Shown: positions 22,388-30,884 of the stretch, in pieces
Position numbering within the stretch: the first letter of the stretch is position 1
How the letters are laid out: every line of letters begins with the position of its first letter
Assembly (NCBI GenBank): GCA_023381615.1
Contig: JAMCQL010000041.1
Coordinates: 1 to 51,128 of the forward strand
Direction of reading: 5' to 3'
Source of the DNA: Bacteroidota bacterium
Lineage (GTDB): Bacteria > Bacteroidota > Ignavibacteria > Kryptoniales > JAKASW01
DNA: 51,128 nt
Position numbers and translations under genes: made by a program
The notes under the pieces: generated by a model
Seen by the model: only the letters and a program-made list of their open reading frames with translations
What the model was told of the DNA's origin: nothing
The model's database searches: none

Positions 22388-23402
22388 TAACGATTTAATT
22401 CTTAGAGTTCTCAAAGGTGAGTTTGCGGAGCGGACGCCAATCTGGATAATGCGGCAGGCGGGAAGATATCTGCCGGAATACATGGCTGTCCGCGCGAGCC
22501 ACGACTTTCTCACGATGTGCAAAACGCCGGAGCTGTCCGCTGAAGTTACGATTCAGCCTGTTGATATTATCGGAGTCGACGCGGCGATAATTTTCTCCGA
22601 CATACTCGTTCTTCCCGAAGCGATGGGAATGAACCTTGTCGTGGAAGAAGGCAAAGGCGGTCCGCGTTTCACCAATCCGATAAAAAGTAGAAATTCTCTG
22701 TCAACTGTTCACGACGCTGATTGTTCGAAAGATTTGAAATATGTTGCGGATGCAATTCGCATCGTGGTACAAAAATTAAACGGCAGAGTCCCGCTGATAG
22801 GATTCTGCGGATCGCCGTGGACAATTCTAGCTTACATGGTCGAAGGCAAAGGCGGTGACTTTGTTCATGCACGCGCGATGCTTTATGAAGAGCCTGCGCT
22901 GGCGCATGAACTCCTCGACAAGCTTGCCCGGAATTCGATCTCATATTTGAAGATGCAATATGAAGCCGGCGCAAATCTCATCCAGATCTTTGATACCTGG
23001 GCTGGTGTGCTTTCGCCGGAACTGTATGAAGAGTTTTCGCTCAGGTATATCAAACAGATTGTACAATCACTTCAACCGGAAATTCCGGTTATTGTGTTCT
23101 CGAAAGGCGCGAATCATTCGCTGGAGAAGATTGCCGCCGCCGGCGCATCCGCAGTCGGAGTTGATTGGACAATTCCGATAAGCGAAGCTGCGCAGAGAGC
23201 CGGAGGAGTTGTTCAAGGAAATCTTGATCCCTCAGTACTCTTTGCGCATCCCGATGTAATAAGATCACAGGCAAAAAGAATTCTACAAGGCGCGCCGAAG
23301 GGAAAGCATATTTTCAATCTCGGACACGGAATTTTGCCGAACACGCCGGTCGATAACGTCAAAACGCTTGTGAATTTCGTAAATAGCTGGCGCCACGATT
23401 AA
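22374..23402 (+). CDS. hemE: Uroporphyrinogen decarboxylase
   Basis: Removes four acetate carboxyls to give coproporphyrinogen III. The signature RTPIWIMRQAGRYLPEY is near the N-terminus, and VDIIGVDAAIIFSDIL and GFCGSPWTILAYMVEG follow. ATG at 22374 (MKKIDNDLIL) is preferred over an upstream TTG. It gives 342 residues, the usual length. The start overlaps the hemD stop, so translation is coupled. Confidence 0.97.
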   Translation: MKKIDNDLILRVLKGEFAERTPIWIMRQAGRYLPEYMAVRASHDFLTMCKTPELSAEVTIQPVDIIGVDAAIIFSDILVLPEAMGMNLVVEEGKGGPRFTNPIKSRNSLSTVHDADCSKDLKYVADAIRIVVQKLNGRVPLIGFCGSPWTILAYMVEGKGGDFVHARAMLYEEPALAHELLDKLARNSISYLKMQYEAGANLIQIFDTWAGVLSPELYEEFSLRYIKQIVQSLQPEIPVIVFSKGANHSLEKIAAAGASAVGVDWTIPISEAAQRAGGVVQGNLDPSVLFAHPDVIRSQAKRILQGAPKGKHIFNLGHGILPNTPVDNVKTLVNFVNSWRHD

Positions 23403-23446
23403 GCACTTAAGATGGTATTTGAATGCTCATTCATGGGAAATAGCTG

Positions 23447-24415
23447 ATGGGAAAAATCGGAGTGGTGCTTTTTAATTTAGGCGGTCCGCTTTCAACCGAC
23501 GACATCGAAGAATTTCTTTTCAATCTATTCATGGATCCTTACATAATCGAAATTCCTCTACGCGGCTTCATAAGAAAAGTGCTTGCGAGGTTCATTGCCA
23601 GGCGGCGTGCAGGCAAAACCGCGTTCTATTATGAAGTTATGGGCGGAAAATCTCCGCAGTACGAACTGACAATGAAGCAGGCGAAAGCACTTGAGAAGAA
23701 ATTGCGCGAGAATCTTGACGTGAAAGTTTATGTCGGCATGCGGTACTTCAAGCCTTATATCGAGGAAGCTTACAAAGCGCTATTGAATGACAATATCGAA
23801 AACGTGATTCTTCTCCCGCTATATCCGCATTACTCGCGGACAACGACGCTTTCAAGTTTTGAAGAATGGAACCGGGTGACGGAAAATCCGAGCGGGAGGA
23901 TGAAGATACTTCAGATCGAGAGCTATCACGATAATCCGTTATATATTGATGCTATCGCAGACCGGATCAGTGAGACGCTTGCAAAATTTCCGAACAACGT
24001 CCGCGGAAGAGTTCACATTCTTTTCAGCGCGCACGGTGTGCCGGAAAGAATAGTAAAACGCGGCGATCCTTACCAGAAGCAGATCATCGAAACGGTTAAT
24101 CTTGTTTCAAAGAAGTTTCTGAATCCGCATTCGCTCGCGTACCAGAGCCGCGTCGGTCCGGTAAAGTGGCTCGGCCCGCCGACGCTCGAAGAGATTAAAC
24201 GCCTCGCTTCGAATGGAGTGAAGAATTTGGTCGTCATTCCAATAAGTTTTGTCAGTGAGCATTCAGAGACTCTTTACGAGGTGAATTATCTTTTCAGGAA
24301 CGAGGCGAAGGCGGCGGGCTTCGATCAGTTTGAGATGATGCCGGCACTGAACGATTCACCGAAATTTATTGACGCTTTGTCGCAGCTTGTACTTAAGAAA
24401 GTCGAAGAGTTTTGA
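23447..24415 (+). CDS. hemH: Ferrochelatase
   Basis: Inserts Fe2+ into porphyrin. N-terminal GVVLFNLGGPLSTDDIEEF, central YYEVMGGKSP and VGMRYFKPYIEEA, and the active-site histidine in ILFSAHGVPERIVKRGDPY are all present. At 322 residues it has normal length. Because a hemY-type oxidase follows, either the protoporphyrin or the coproporphyrin-dependent route is possible. No HemQ/ChdC gene is seen in this window. Confidence 0.97.
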   Translation: MGKIGVVLFNLGGPLSTDDIEEFLFNLFMDPYIIEIPLRGFIRKVLARFIARRRAGKTAFYYEVMGGKSPQYELTMKQAKALEKKLRENLDVKVYVGMRYFKPYIEEAYKALLNDNIENVILLPLYPHYSRTTTLSSFEEWNRVTENPSGRMKILQIESYHDNPLYIDAIADRISETLAKFPNNVRGRVHILFSAHGVPERIVKRGDPYQKQIIETVNLVSKKFLNPHSLAYQSRVGPVKWLGPPTLEEIKRLASNGVKNLVVIPISFVSEHSETLYEVNYLFRNEAKAAGFDQFEMMPALNDSPKFIDALSQLVLKKVEEF

Positions 24416-24418
24416 CCT

Positions 24419-24637
24419 GTGTTCAAAAGGTTGCGTCCATGTCACGGAGCAGGTCGCACTGAAATGCGCAGAAAGCAGGTAAATGGAGACGACTTCCACA
24501 GGCAGTACAGCATCAGCCCATACGTTGTTGATTTCTATCGCCCTGAAGTACGTCTCGCAATTCAGCTTGATGGACGCTCCTTAACGTTATGTGAAATTTT
24601 GCCGACATTTGTTCCGGAATTTTGTATATTTGAGTGA
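24419..24637 (+). pseudogene. Remnant of a DUF559 endonuclease-like gene
   Basis: Only the stretch RRKQVNGDDFHRQYSISPY followed by VVDFYRPEVRLAIQLDG (about 24464-24577) is recognisable. It matches the core of DUF559/Vsr-like PD-(D/E)XK proteins, which normally have about 120 residues with a helical N-terminus and more after the ELDG. Both flanks are unrelated, so this is a fragment. It begins three bases after hemH and marks the left edge of foreign DNA in the heme operon. Confidence 0.65.
24625..24632 (+). promoter_or_regulatory. TAnnTTTG-type -7 element before the methylase fragment
   Basis: TATATTTG matches the Bacteroidota -7 consensus TAnnTTTG and lies 22 bases before the ATG at 24655. 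The upstream TTG at 24609-24611 is only 13 bases away, shorter than the usual 19-21, so the -33 half is not convincing. Confidence 0.3.
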
Positions 24638-24654
24638 AACGGGAGAGTAACTAA

Positions 24655-25173
24655 ATGACTTTAGTAGCTTTAAAGAAGGTGACTTCCGACAAGCGGAAAA
24701 TTAAAGTGAAGTACGAGCTTTCAGACAATGGAAGGATCCTTCACGATAGCGGTTTTTGTCAGAGGACTGAATACTTTCGCCACAAGAATGTTGTGCTCTT
24801 TCAAGGGAACTCTCTTGATGAACTTCTCTTTGACAAGGAGTTCATTGATTTAATTGTCACTTCGCCACCTTACAACGTTGGGATTGAATACAATTCCAAC
24901 AATGACGAACTCGATTACGACCACTATCTCGAATTCTCAGAAAAGTGGATTCGCAATTGTTTCAAATGGTCTAAGACGCAAGCCCGTTTCATCCTAAACA
25001 TTCCGCTCGACAAGAACAAGGGTGGCCAGAGGAGTGTAGGGGCTGACATTACAACAATCGCACAAAAGATTGGCTGGAAGTATCATTCTACGATCATATG
25101 GAACGAGGGGAACATTTCTCGCCGTACGGCTTGGGGTTCGTTTATGTCCGCCTCTGCCTCTTATGTTATATAA
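24655..25173 (+). pseudogene. Truncated beta-class DNA methyltransferase (R-M system)
   Basis: A 172-residue N-terminal part of an N6-adenine/N4-cytosine methylase. Motif IV is intact (LIVTSPPYNVGIEYNS), followed by WNEGNISRRTAWGSFMSAS. The order (motif IV first) means the SAM-binding motif I should lie in the missing C-terminal half; full family members have roughly 300 residues. The frame ends at TAA just after SASASYVI. The lost half is not present downstream. Without motif I it should not bind SAM, so it is very likely inactive. Confidence 0.8.
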
Positions 25174-25182
25174 ATTAAACCT

Positions 25183-26250
25183 GTGAAAATTAAACGAGAA
25201 AATAATATAAGCGAGAACCAAATTGAGGATGCGTTGGTGGCAAATTTAATCTTTTTAGCTAAAACACTAAAATTGTCTGCCGACGCAAGATTGATTGCTC
25301 GTCAATTACGATTAAAATCTGGCGAAGAGCGAATTGATCTGCTTTTATCTAGTGGAAAAAATTTGTGTCTCGTTGAATTAAAAGTTGTCGGTTTTTATGA
25401 AGATTGGCTTAAACAAATTATTTCTTATCGAAATGAACTAATAAACTTACAAAATGCTGGTGAGTTAGTTCTGGGTGAGATATTAAGTTTTCTATTGGTA
25501 ACGGATGCAAAAGAAGCGGACATTAGATTAGCAAAACAGAGTGGAGTTGACTTGGTTGTATATCAGCCCATAGATGTTTTGAAAAATTATTATGAAAACC
25601 TCGCTGCTGTTGCACCATTTCTCAAGATGAAGCCGAATGATTACGGCGTATTCAGTTTAGGTCTGATCAGCAGAGCGCTGCTTCAATTAAGCAATGGTAT
25701 TACTAAGCAAGAGGATATCGCAGAAAAAACGGGTCTTTCAAAACAAAGCGTCCATAATCACTTAAAAGTTGCAAAAGAATTTGGTTTGGTTCGCGAAAGA
25801 GATAAACACTATTTTCTTACGGATATTGGTGACCAATATGTACAATCTTGCAATAGAGATGTACTTATAGATCAGATCAACGAAAAGCAAATAGAAATTT
25901 TGAAAAATTTTGTTGCCGACGACCCATTTTATTCATCAACCGTATTTGGCATTTATTCCATAGTTGAAAGCGCTTTTCTTCTTTCTAGAAATTCTTATCC
26001 AATTGGATTGTTAGACTTAAGAAAAATGTTTCAAAACATATCGGGCAAAATAAAAGAATGGCAAGCCGAAAAATCTTTGAGCACGGCAACCTATACATTC
26101 CTTAATTTTGCTATTGATTTGGAGTTGTTAGGAAAAATTGGTCAGCAAATAGTTATCACACCAGCGGGATTTAGATTTATTTTGATGTTACAATTACACA
26201 AGAGCATAGAAATGATTGAAAGTTTATCAACTAATAACAACAGGAAATAA
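25183..26250 (+). CDS. PD-(D/E)XK nuclease-like protein with winged helix, putative restriction enzyme
   Basis: A 355-residue protein, AT-rich compared with the hem genes. Residues 15-140 look like a PD-(D/E)XK nuclease: ERIDLLLSSGKNLCLVELKVVG gives the D...ExK catalytic pattern seen in NucS/restriction endonucleases. Residues 160-215 form a winged helix (ITKQEDIAEKTGLSKQSVHNHLKVA). The GTG start at 25183 lies nine bases after the truncated methylase. Its place after a methylase suggests the cognate endonuclease. I do not recognise a specific named enzyme. The reading frame is intact. Confidence 0.6.
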   Translation: MKIKRENNISENQIEDALVANLIFLAKTLKLSADARLIARQLRLKSGEERIDLLLSSGKNLCLVELKVVGFYEDWLKQIISYRNELINLQNAGELVLGEILSFLLVTDAKEADIRLAKQSGVDLVVYQPIDVLKNYYENLAAVAPFLKMKPNDYGVFSLGLISRALLQLSNGITKQEDIAEKTGLSKQSVHNHLKVAKEFGLVRERDKHYFLTDIGDQYVQSCNRDVLIDQINEKQIEILKNFVADDPFYSSTVFGIYSIVESAFLLSRNSYPIGLLDLRKMFQNISGKIKEWQAEKSLSTATYTFLNFAIDLELLGKIGQQIVITPAGFRFILMLQLHKSIEMIESLSTNNNRK

Positions 26251-26253
26251 AAA

Positions 26254-26962
26254 GTGAACAACTTTAATTTTAATCGGGAATGGGGATTTATAACCGCAGA
26301 AACGCATAGTAAGAAGTTTAAGAAAACAGTTTTGATAAAAAGAGAGATTTTATTCGGTTTGCAGATTTTATTAAGTAAGCTGGAAATAAAAAACTATCTC
26401 GCTTTGAAAAAGATTTACCGCGCAGAAAAATCCGAACCGAGATATTAAACACCCCGAAGTAGTTGATTGGGTTGTTTCCACATACAAGAAAAGAACGGGC
26501 AAGGTTTTCCGTGATCCCGATAGGGCAATTCGTCAGTTATCTCAAGGTGGTTTTCTGATAAAAATTGCCAAAGGAATTTATAAATACGACCTCGCCAAAG
26601 CGTATAAAAGAGAGTTAGAAAATTTTACTGCCGCACAAAAAGAAACAATTCTTAAAAGAGACGGCTATAAATGCGTTATCTGCGGTCGAGGAGAAAAAGA
26701 CGGCGTTGAATTACACGTAGACCATATCAAACCAAAAGAACTTGGTGGCAAAGCAACAATTGAAACTGGGCAGACACTTTGCTCTCAACACAATTTTATG
26801 AAAAAGACTCTCAAGCAAACCGAGACGGGCAAGAAAATGTTTATCCGTCTTTATGAACTAGCAAAGCAGGAAAGCAACCATGAACTGATGAAATTCTGTG
26901 CACAAGTTTTAAAAGTTTACGAGAAGAACAAAATCAACTCTCATATAGTCTGGATAAAATAA
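26254..26962 (+). pseudogene. HNH endonuclease gene with a frameshift
   Basis: The 5' part (26254-26448, ending RAEKSEPRY) and the 3' part (frame from 26408 to the TAA at 26960) together make one protein. The 3' frame reads NPNRDIKHPEVVDWVVSTYK, GYKCVICGRG, LHVDHIKPKELGG, then QTLCSQHNFMKKT. This is a good HNH domain with CxxC, the DH pair and the terminal Asn/His region. The break lies at an A5 run near 26426-26430; removing one A would join the frames. It may be a true lesion or a homopolymer error. Confidence 0.75.
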
Positions 26963-27145
26963 ATATCTGAGCGGCCAAACTATACATTACAGCCAGCTAA
27001 AAGTTGCTCGTTTTTTATAGTTTAATCCCACTTTAGTTTTGACTATTTAATTTTTGTCCCTTCTTCTTTCAATAAGGAATCAGATATTCGGTAAACAAAA
27101 AAATCAATGATATTGAACTGAAAGAAATCTAGGAAAGGAATTTCT

Positions 27146-27337
27146 ATGAAGCCTGTCCGATCAATAATCAATATGAAAGAAATTCAGTCCTTCTACCAAG
27201 AATATTGCCGTGAGCAACGTATAAAATTCACGAAGAAAGAATTTCAATCGTTTGTAGATTGCTGTGAAAGAGATTTCTTCCAATGGTTAAAAGACAATCT
27301 CAAGTATTTTGAGTCTGAAGTCATAAAACAGTCTTGA
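27146..27337 (+). CDS. Small hypothetical protein in the R-M island
   Basis: A 63-residue AT-rich frame with GGAAAGG upstream of its ATG. It is charged and helical (FYQEYCREQRIKFTKKEF, FVDCCERDFFQWLKDNL). I recognise no family. It could be the remains of a gene whose rest was lost when the adjacent methylase fragment was formed, as its stop overlaps that frame. The 183 bases before it hold nothing I can identify. Confidence 0.35.
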   Translation: MKPVRSIINMKEIQSFYQEYCREQRIKFTKKEFQSFVDCCERDFFQWLKDNLKYFESEVIKQS

Positions 27338-27639
27338 ATCTTATTCAACGTTACACGAAGGAAGGAGACATCGTTCTGGACCCAATGTGCGGAAGTGGGA
27401 CCACTATTGATGTCTGCAGCGAGGAGAACAGGGAAGTTTACGGATTTGATTTGGTTTCACGCAGACCTGACATTAAAGAAGCGGATGCACGCAATCTTCC
27501 TCTTCCCGAAAACCTCGCTAATCTTATTTTCATTGATTCTCCTTACTCAGACAACATTAAGTGTGGAGAGAGGCTATCGAATGCAGATTTTATTCAGTTC
27601 CTGACCCCTATGGCGATTACAAGGTATAACACAAGATGA
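27334..27639 (+). pseudogene. DNA methyltransferase fragment (motif I to motif IV)
   Basis: Residues 12-30 hold the SAM-binding motif IVLDPMCGSGTTIDVC, and NLIFIDSPYSDNIKCG is a motif-IV-like catalytic segment. The order I then IV differs from the truncated methylase at 24655, so this is a second enzyme. Both ends are missing: it lacks the N-terminal target region and stops at the TGA that overlaps the hemG ATG. Not expected to be active. Confidence 0.7.
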
Positions 27640-28988
27640 AAGTAGCAGTGATCGGTGCCGGCATTTCCGGGCTTTCGACGGCGCATTTTCTGAAAAGAGT
27701 CGGAGCGGAAGTAACAGTATTTGAAAAGAACGGTACGCCGGGCGGAACGATCGGCACGAAAGTAGTCGAAGGTTATTTGGTCGAGAACGGGCCGAACAGC
27801 ACGTCGGAAACGAACTTTGTAATCGACGAACTTCTGACGGACTTATCTATCAAAGACGAAAAAGTTTATGCCGACGAAAACTCGAAGTACCGTTTTATTT
27901 TGCGCGGCGGGGAACTGCACGCACTTCCATCAGGCTTGGGATCATTCCTTTCGACAAAGTTGTGGACTCCCGGCGGAAAGCTCCGGCTCTTCGGCGAGCC
28001 GTTCATCGGACGGGCGAACCACGAAGAGTCGATAGCTGATTTTGTCACGCGACGGCTCGGCAAGGAATTTTTGAATTACGCTATCAATCCGTTCGTTGCA
28101 GGCGTGTACGCCGGGAATCCATCTGAACTGAGCGTGCGTGCCGGATTTCCCAAACTTTACGCGCTTGAAGAAAAATATGGTGGCTTGCTCAAAGGCACGA
28201 TCAGAGGCGCAAGGGAAAGAAAGAAGCGTCCCGATAAAGCAAAAGTCTCCGCAAAACTTTTCGCGTTCAAAAGCGGAATGGGAATTTTGCCGGCGACGAT
28301 CGCCGGGTCACTCGGCAGCCGCGTGAACTACAATGTCTCGGTGGAGAGTGTGAAGAGAGACGGCACGCAATTCCGCGTGAGTTTTTCTCACGACGGAAAA
28401 TCGGAGAGCGAAGCCTATGATGCTGTTGTTCTTTCCGTGCCATCTTATGCAGCTGCGGGGATGGTCAAATCCTGGCTGCCGGAACTATCGAGTGAACTTT
28501 CGAAGATAAAATATCCGCCGGTTGCGGTTGCAGTCCTTGGTTACAAGCGCGAACAGGTGAAGATCGATCTAAAGGGTTTCGGATTTCTTATACCTGAAGT
28601 CGAGAAGAGGAAAATCCTCGGCACGATCTGGAGCTCAAGCATTTTTCCGAATCGCGCGCCGGAAGGCTATGTGGAATTCACGACGTTCGTCGGCGGATCA
28701 CGCCAGCCGAAACTTGCAATGATGTCAACCGACGAGATCGCAAAGATTTCACACGAAGAGAATGCTGCGTTGATGAAAATAGATGGCGAGCCTGCGTTCA
28801 AGGCGATCAGCAAATGGGACAAGGCTATTCCGCAGTACAACATCGGGCATCTTTCGATCATCGACGCCGTGACGCATGTTGAAAACCTTCATAAAGGATT
28901 TTATATTTGCAGTAATTACAAGGACGGCATTTCCGTCGCAGATTGTATTGCAAATGGAAAGAAAGTTGCTGAAAGCATTATGACATGA
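27636..28988 (+). CDS. hemG: Protoporphyrinogen/coproporphyrinogen oxidase (HemY type)
   Basis: Oxygen-dependent FAD enzyme oxidising porphyrinogen by six electrons. The N-terminal dinucleotide-binding motif VAVIGAGISGLSTAHFLKRVGAEVTVFEK is textbook. NGPNSTSE and the C-terminal ISVADCIANGKKVAESI complete the family pattern. 450 residues is normal. It is of the HemY class, not the flavodoxin-like HemG of E. coli. Its ATG overlaps the stop of a methylase fragment, showing that foreign DNA was joined exactly at the gene start. Confidence 0.94.
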   Translation: MKVAVIGAGISGLSTAHFLKRVGAEVTVFEKNGTPGGTIGTKVVEGYLVENGPNSTSETNFVIDELLTDLSIKDEKVYADENSKYRFILRGGELHALPSGLGSFLSTKLWTPGGKLRLFGEPFIGRANHEESIADFVTRRLGKEFLNYAINPFVAGVYAGNPSELSVRAGFPKLYALEEKYGGLLKGTIRGARERKKRPDKAKVSAKLFAFKSGMGILPATIAGSLGSRVNYNVSVESVKRDGTQFRVSFSHDGKSESEAYDAVVLSVPSYAAAGMVKSWLPELSSELSKIKYPPVAVAVLGYKREQVKIDLKGFGFLIPEVEKRKILGTIWSSSIFPNRAPEGYVEFTTFVGGSRQPKLAMMSTDEIAKISHEENAALMKIDGEPAFKAISKWDKAIPQYNIGHLSIIDAVTHVENLHKGFYICSNYKDGISVADCIANGKKVAESIMT

Positions 28989-29000
28989 AGGAGATTAGAG

Positions 29001-29111
29001 ATGAAACAGCTTAAGATCATAGTTGAGAAGCATCCGGATGGCTACATTTCCTCGAAGCGTTTGTCGCTGAAGGCTGCGTTGCCGATTGATTGGGAAGGGA
29101 TTTCAGGCTAG
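29001..29111 (+). pseudogene. HicB-like antitoxin remnant
   Basis: A 36-codon frame with GAGATTAGAG upstream. MKQLKIIVEKHPDGYIS matches the start of HicB-type antitoxins, whose ribonuclease-H-like domain normally continues for 60 or more residues. After residue 17 the sequence no longer matches and stops early. No HicA toxin is present. Confidence 0.45.
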
Positions 29112-29114
29112 GCG

Positions 29115-29417
29115 ATGCGCGGACATTTGAATCGAGAGAACGTCTTACGGACGCTGAGGAAGTATAAGATGGTTTCCCCCTACAGGAAGTCAATAAAAAG
29201 TTTAGGATTATTCGGCTCAGTTGCCCAGAATTCCAACAAGAGGGGGAGCGACGTTGATATATTCGTCGAGCTAATGCCGCCGAGGATGTTTGACTTGATT
29301 GGCATAAAACAAGATTTGGAAAACCTCCTTGAGTGCAAGGTGGACATCGTGGTGTTTCGAAAGAAAATGAATCCTGCACTTAGAGACCAAATATTGAGCC
29401 GCGGAATCCGTGTCTGA
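29115..29417 (+). CDS. mntA: MNT-domain nucleotidyltransferase antitoxin (MntA type)
   Basis: A 100-residue minimal nucleotidyltransferase with the GSx10DxD active site in LFGSVAQNSNKRGSDVDIFVEL. In MntA/HepT modules this enzyme neutralises the HEPN toxin by adenylylating a tyrosine. It overlaps the toxin gene by eight bases. It is inserted between hemG and hemB, inside the heme operon. Confidence 0.9.
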   Translation: MRGHLNRENVLRTLRKYKMVSPYRKSIKSLGLFGSVAQNSNKRGSDVDIFVELMPPRMFDLIGIKQDLENLLECKVDIVVFRKKMNPALRDQILSRGIRV

Positions 29418-29808
29418 CGAAAGTGCGGCTGGTGAAGTTCTCAAGCAAATCATAGAGTCGGTAGACAAAATTTTAGGAAGATCAAAAACAGTCAAAACGC
29501 CGCGCGATTTCTTGAAGAGTGAGAGATCTCTTGAAAAGCTTGACTCTATTTGTATGCAGTTAATAGCTGTTGGCGAAGGCATCAAGAATTTTGATAAGCT
29601 TACAAGGAAGAGAGTTCTGACTAACTATCCTGAGTTCGAGTGGAAAAAGGCTATGGGCATGAGAGATATCCTTTCTCACCATTATTTTGATTTGAACAGC
29701 GAAATAGTCTTTGATGTTTGTAAGAATGAAATCCCAAAGTTGAAGAAAGTTGCAACACAAATCATTGCAGATTTGGACAAGAAGGTTGAAAGGAGCAAAA
29801 GAATATGA
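29410..29808 (+). CDS. hepT: HEPN-domain ribonuclease toxin (HepT type)
   Basis: A 132-residue all-alpha protein with the HEPN catalytic motif RX4HXY in [12 protein letters not shown] near residue 84. The tyrosine of this motif is the target of the partner MNT enzyme in characterised pairs. GTG start at 29410 overlaps mntA. Its stop overlaps the hemB ATG (ATGA), so hemB translation may be coupled to the toxin gene. Confidence 0.9.
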   Translation: MSDESAAGEVLKQIIESVDKILGRSKTVKTPRDFLKSERSLEKLDSICMQLIAVGEGIKNFDKLTRKRVLTNYPEFEWKKAMGMRDILSHHYFDLNSEIVFDVCKNEIPKLKKVATQIIADLDKKVERSKRI

Positions 29809-30824
29809 TTACCACCACCGAATATCAAAAGACGACCGGCTTCCCGACTGTTCGCATGCGCCGGTTAAGGATGGCAGAAACGATCCGGGAAATGGTTCGC
29901 GAGACTGTCCTCCAGCCGTCGGATTTCATTTATCCGATGTTCGTTGTGCCGGGCAAGAAAGTTCGCCACGAGGTTTCTTCCATGCCGAACGTTTTTCAAT
30001 TGTCCGTCGACGAGCTCGTTCGCGAGTGCGAAGGCGTTTTGAAAGCCGGAGTGAAATCAGTTTTGCTCTTCGGAATTCCATCGCATAAAGATGAGTTTGG
30101 TTCAGAAGCTTATGACGAGAATGGCATTGTCCAGCAGGCGATTCGCGAATTGAAAAAGCAGTTGCCCGATCTTTTCGTTATCACAGATGTTTGTTTGTGC
30201 GAATACACTTCGCATGGGCATTGCGGAGTCCTGAGAGAAATCGCACCAGGGCAGGTCGAAATCGTAAATGATGAGACACTTGATCTCCTCGCGAAAGAAG
30301 CTTTGACGCACGTACAAGCCGGTGCTGACATGGTTGCGCCAAGCGACATGATGGACGGCAGAGTCGCGGCGATCCGGAATCTTTTAGATGAGAATGGATT
30401 TCTCTCGACGCCGATAATGAGCTACGCGGCGAAATACGCTTCCGGATTTTACGGGCCGTTTCGGGAAGCAGCTGAATCGACACCGCAGTTCGGAGATCGC
30501 AAGAGCCACCAGATGGATCCCGCCAACTCGAATGAGGCGGTGCGCGAAGTTGCGCTCGACATCGATGAAGGCGCTGACATCGTCATGGTCAAGCCCGCTC
30601 TCGCGTATCTCGATGTGATCTACCGAGTGAAGAACGAATTCAGAATGCCGACCGCGGCGTATCAGGTCAGCGGCGAATACTCAATGATCAAAGCCGCAGC
30701 ACGCAACGGCTGGTTAGACGAGCAGAGAATCATGATGGAGACCCTGACAGCCATTAAGCGAGCTGGCGCTGATTTGATTCTCACTTACTACGCCGTCGAC
30801 GCGGCAAAGCTGCTGAAAAAATAA
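29805..30824 (+). CDS. hemB: Delta-aminolevulinic acid dehydratase (porphobilinogen synthase)
   Basis: Condenses two 5-aminolevulinates into porphobilinogen. The Schiff-base lysines lie in [17 protein letters not shown] and [29 protein letters not shown] carries three cysteines in the CxCx7C pattern, so this is the zinc-dependent class, not the Mg-only class. At 339 residues it has normal length. It follows the HEPN toxin with an ATGA overlap. Confidence 0.97.
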   Translation: MITTTEYQKTTGFPTVRMRRLRMAETIREMVRETVLQPSDFIYPMFVVPGKKVRHEVSSMPNVFQLSVDELVRECEGVLKAGVKSVLLFGIPSHKDEFGSEAYDENGIVQQAIRELKKQLPDLFVITDVCLCEYTSHGHCGVLREIAPGQVEIVNDETLDLLAKEALTHVQAGADMVAPSDMMDGRVAAIRNLLDENGFLSTPIMSYAAKYASGFYGPFREAAESTPQFGDRKSHQMDPANSNEAVREVALDIDEGADIVMVKPALAYLDVIYRVKNEFRMPTAAYQVSGEYSMIKAAARNGWLDEQRIMMETLTAIKRAGADLILTYYAVDAAKLLKK

Positions 30825-30833
30825 CCTTCCTTT

Positions 30834-30867
30834 AACCTTGCGAAGGTTTTGGAACCTTCGCAAGGTT
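30834..30867. repeat. REP palindrome pair downstream of hemB
   Basis: AACCTTGCGAAGGTT (30834-30848), spacer TTGG, then its exact reverse complement AACCTTCGCAAGGTT (30853-30867). Each half is itself a hairpin (AACCTT/AAGGTT with loop GCG or CGC). It is the cleanest copy of the RAYT-associated REP and may damp transcription into the downstream genes. Confidence 0.88.
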
Positions 30868-30884
30868 AGCAGGTTGGCGGGGCT

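Noticed and set aside
24426-24440. Shared AAAGGTTGCGTCC with the ligA repeat region at 3057-3069
   Set aside because: Thirteen matching bases without the stem-loops of the repeat; could be chance.
24655-27639. The two methylase fragments as halves of one gene
   Set aside because: Motif order differs: the first has motif IV before the missing motif I, the second has motif I before motif IV, so they come from different enzymes.
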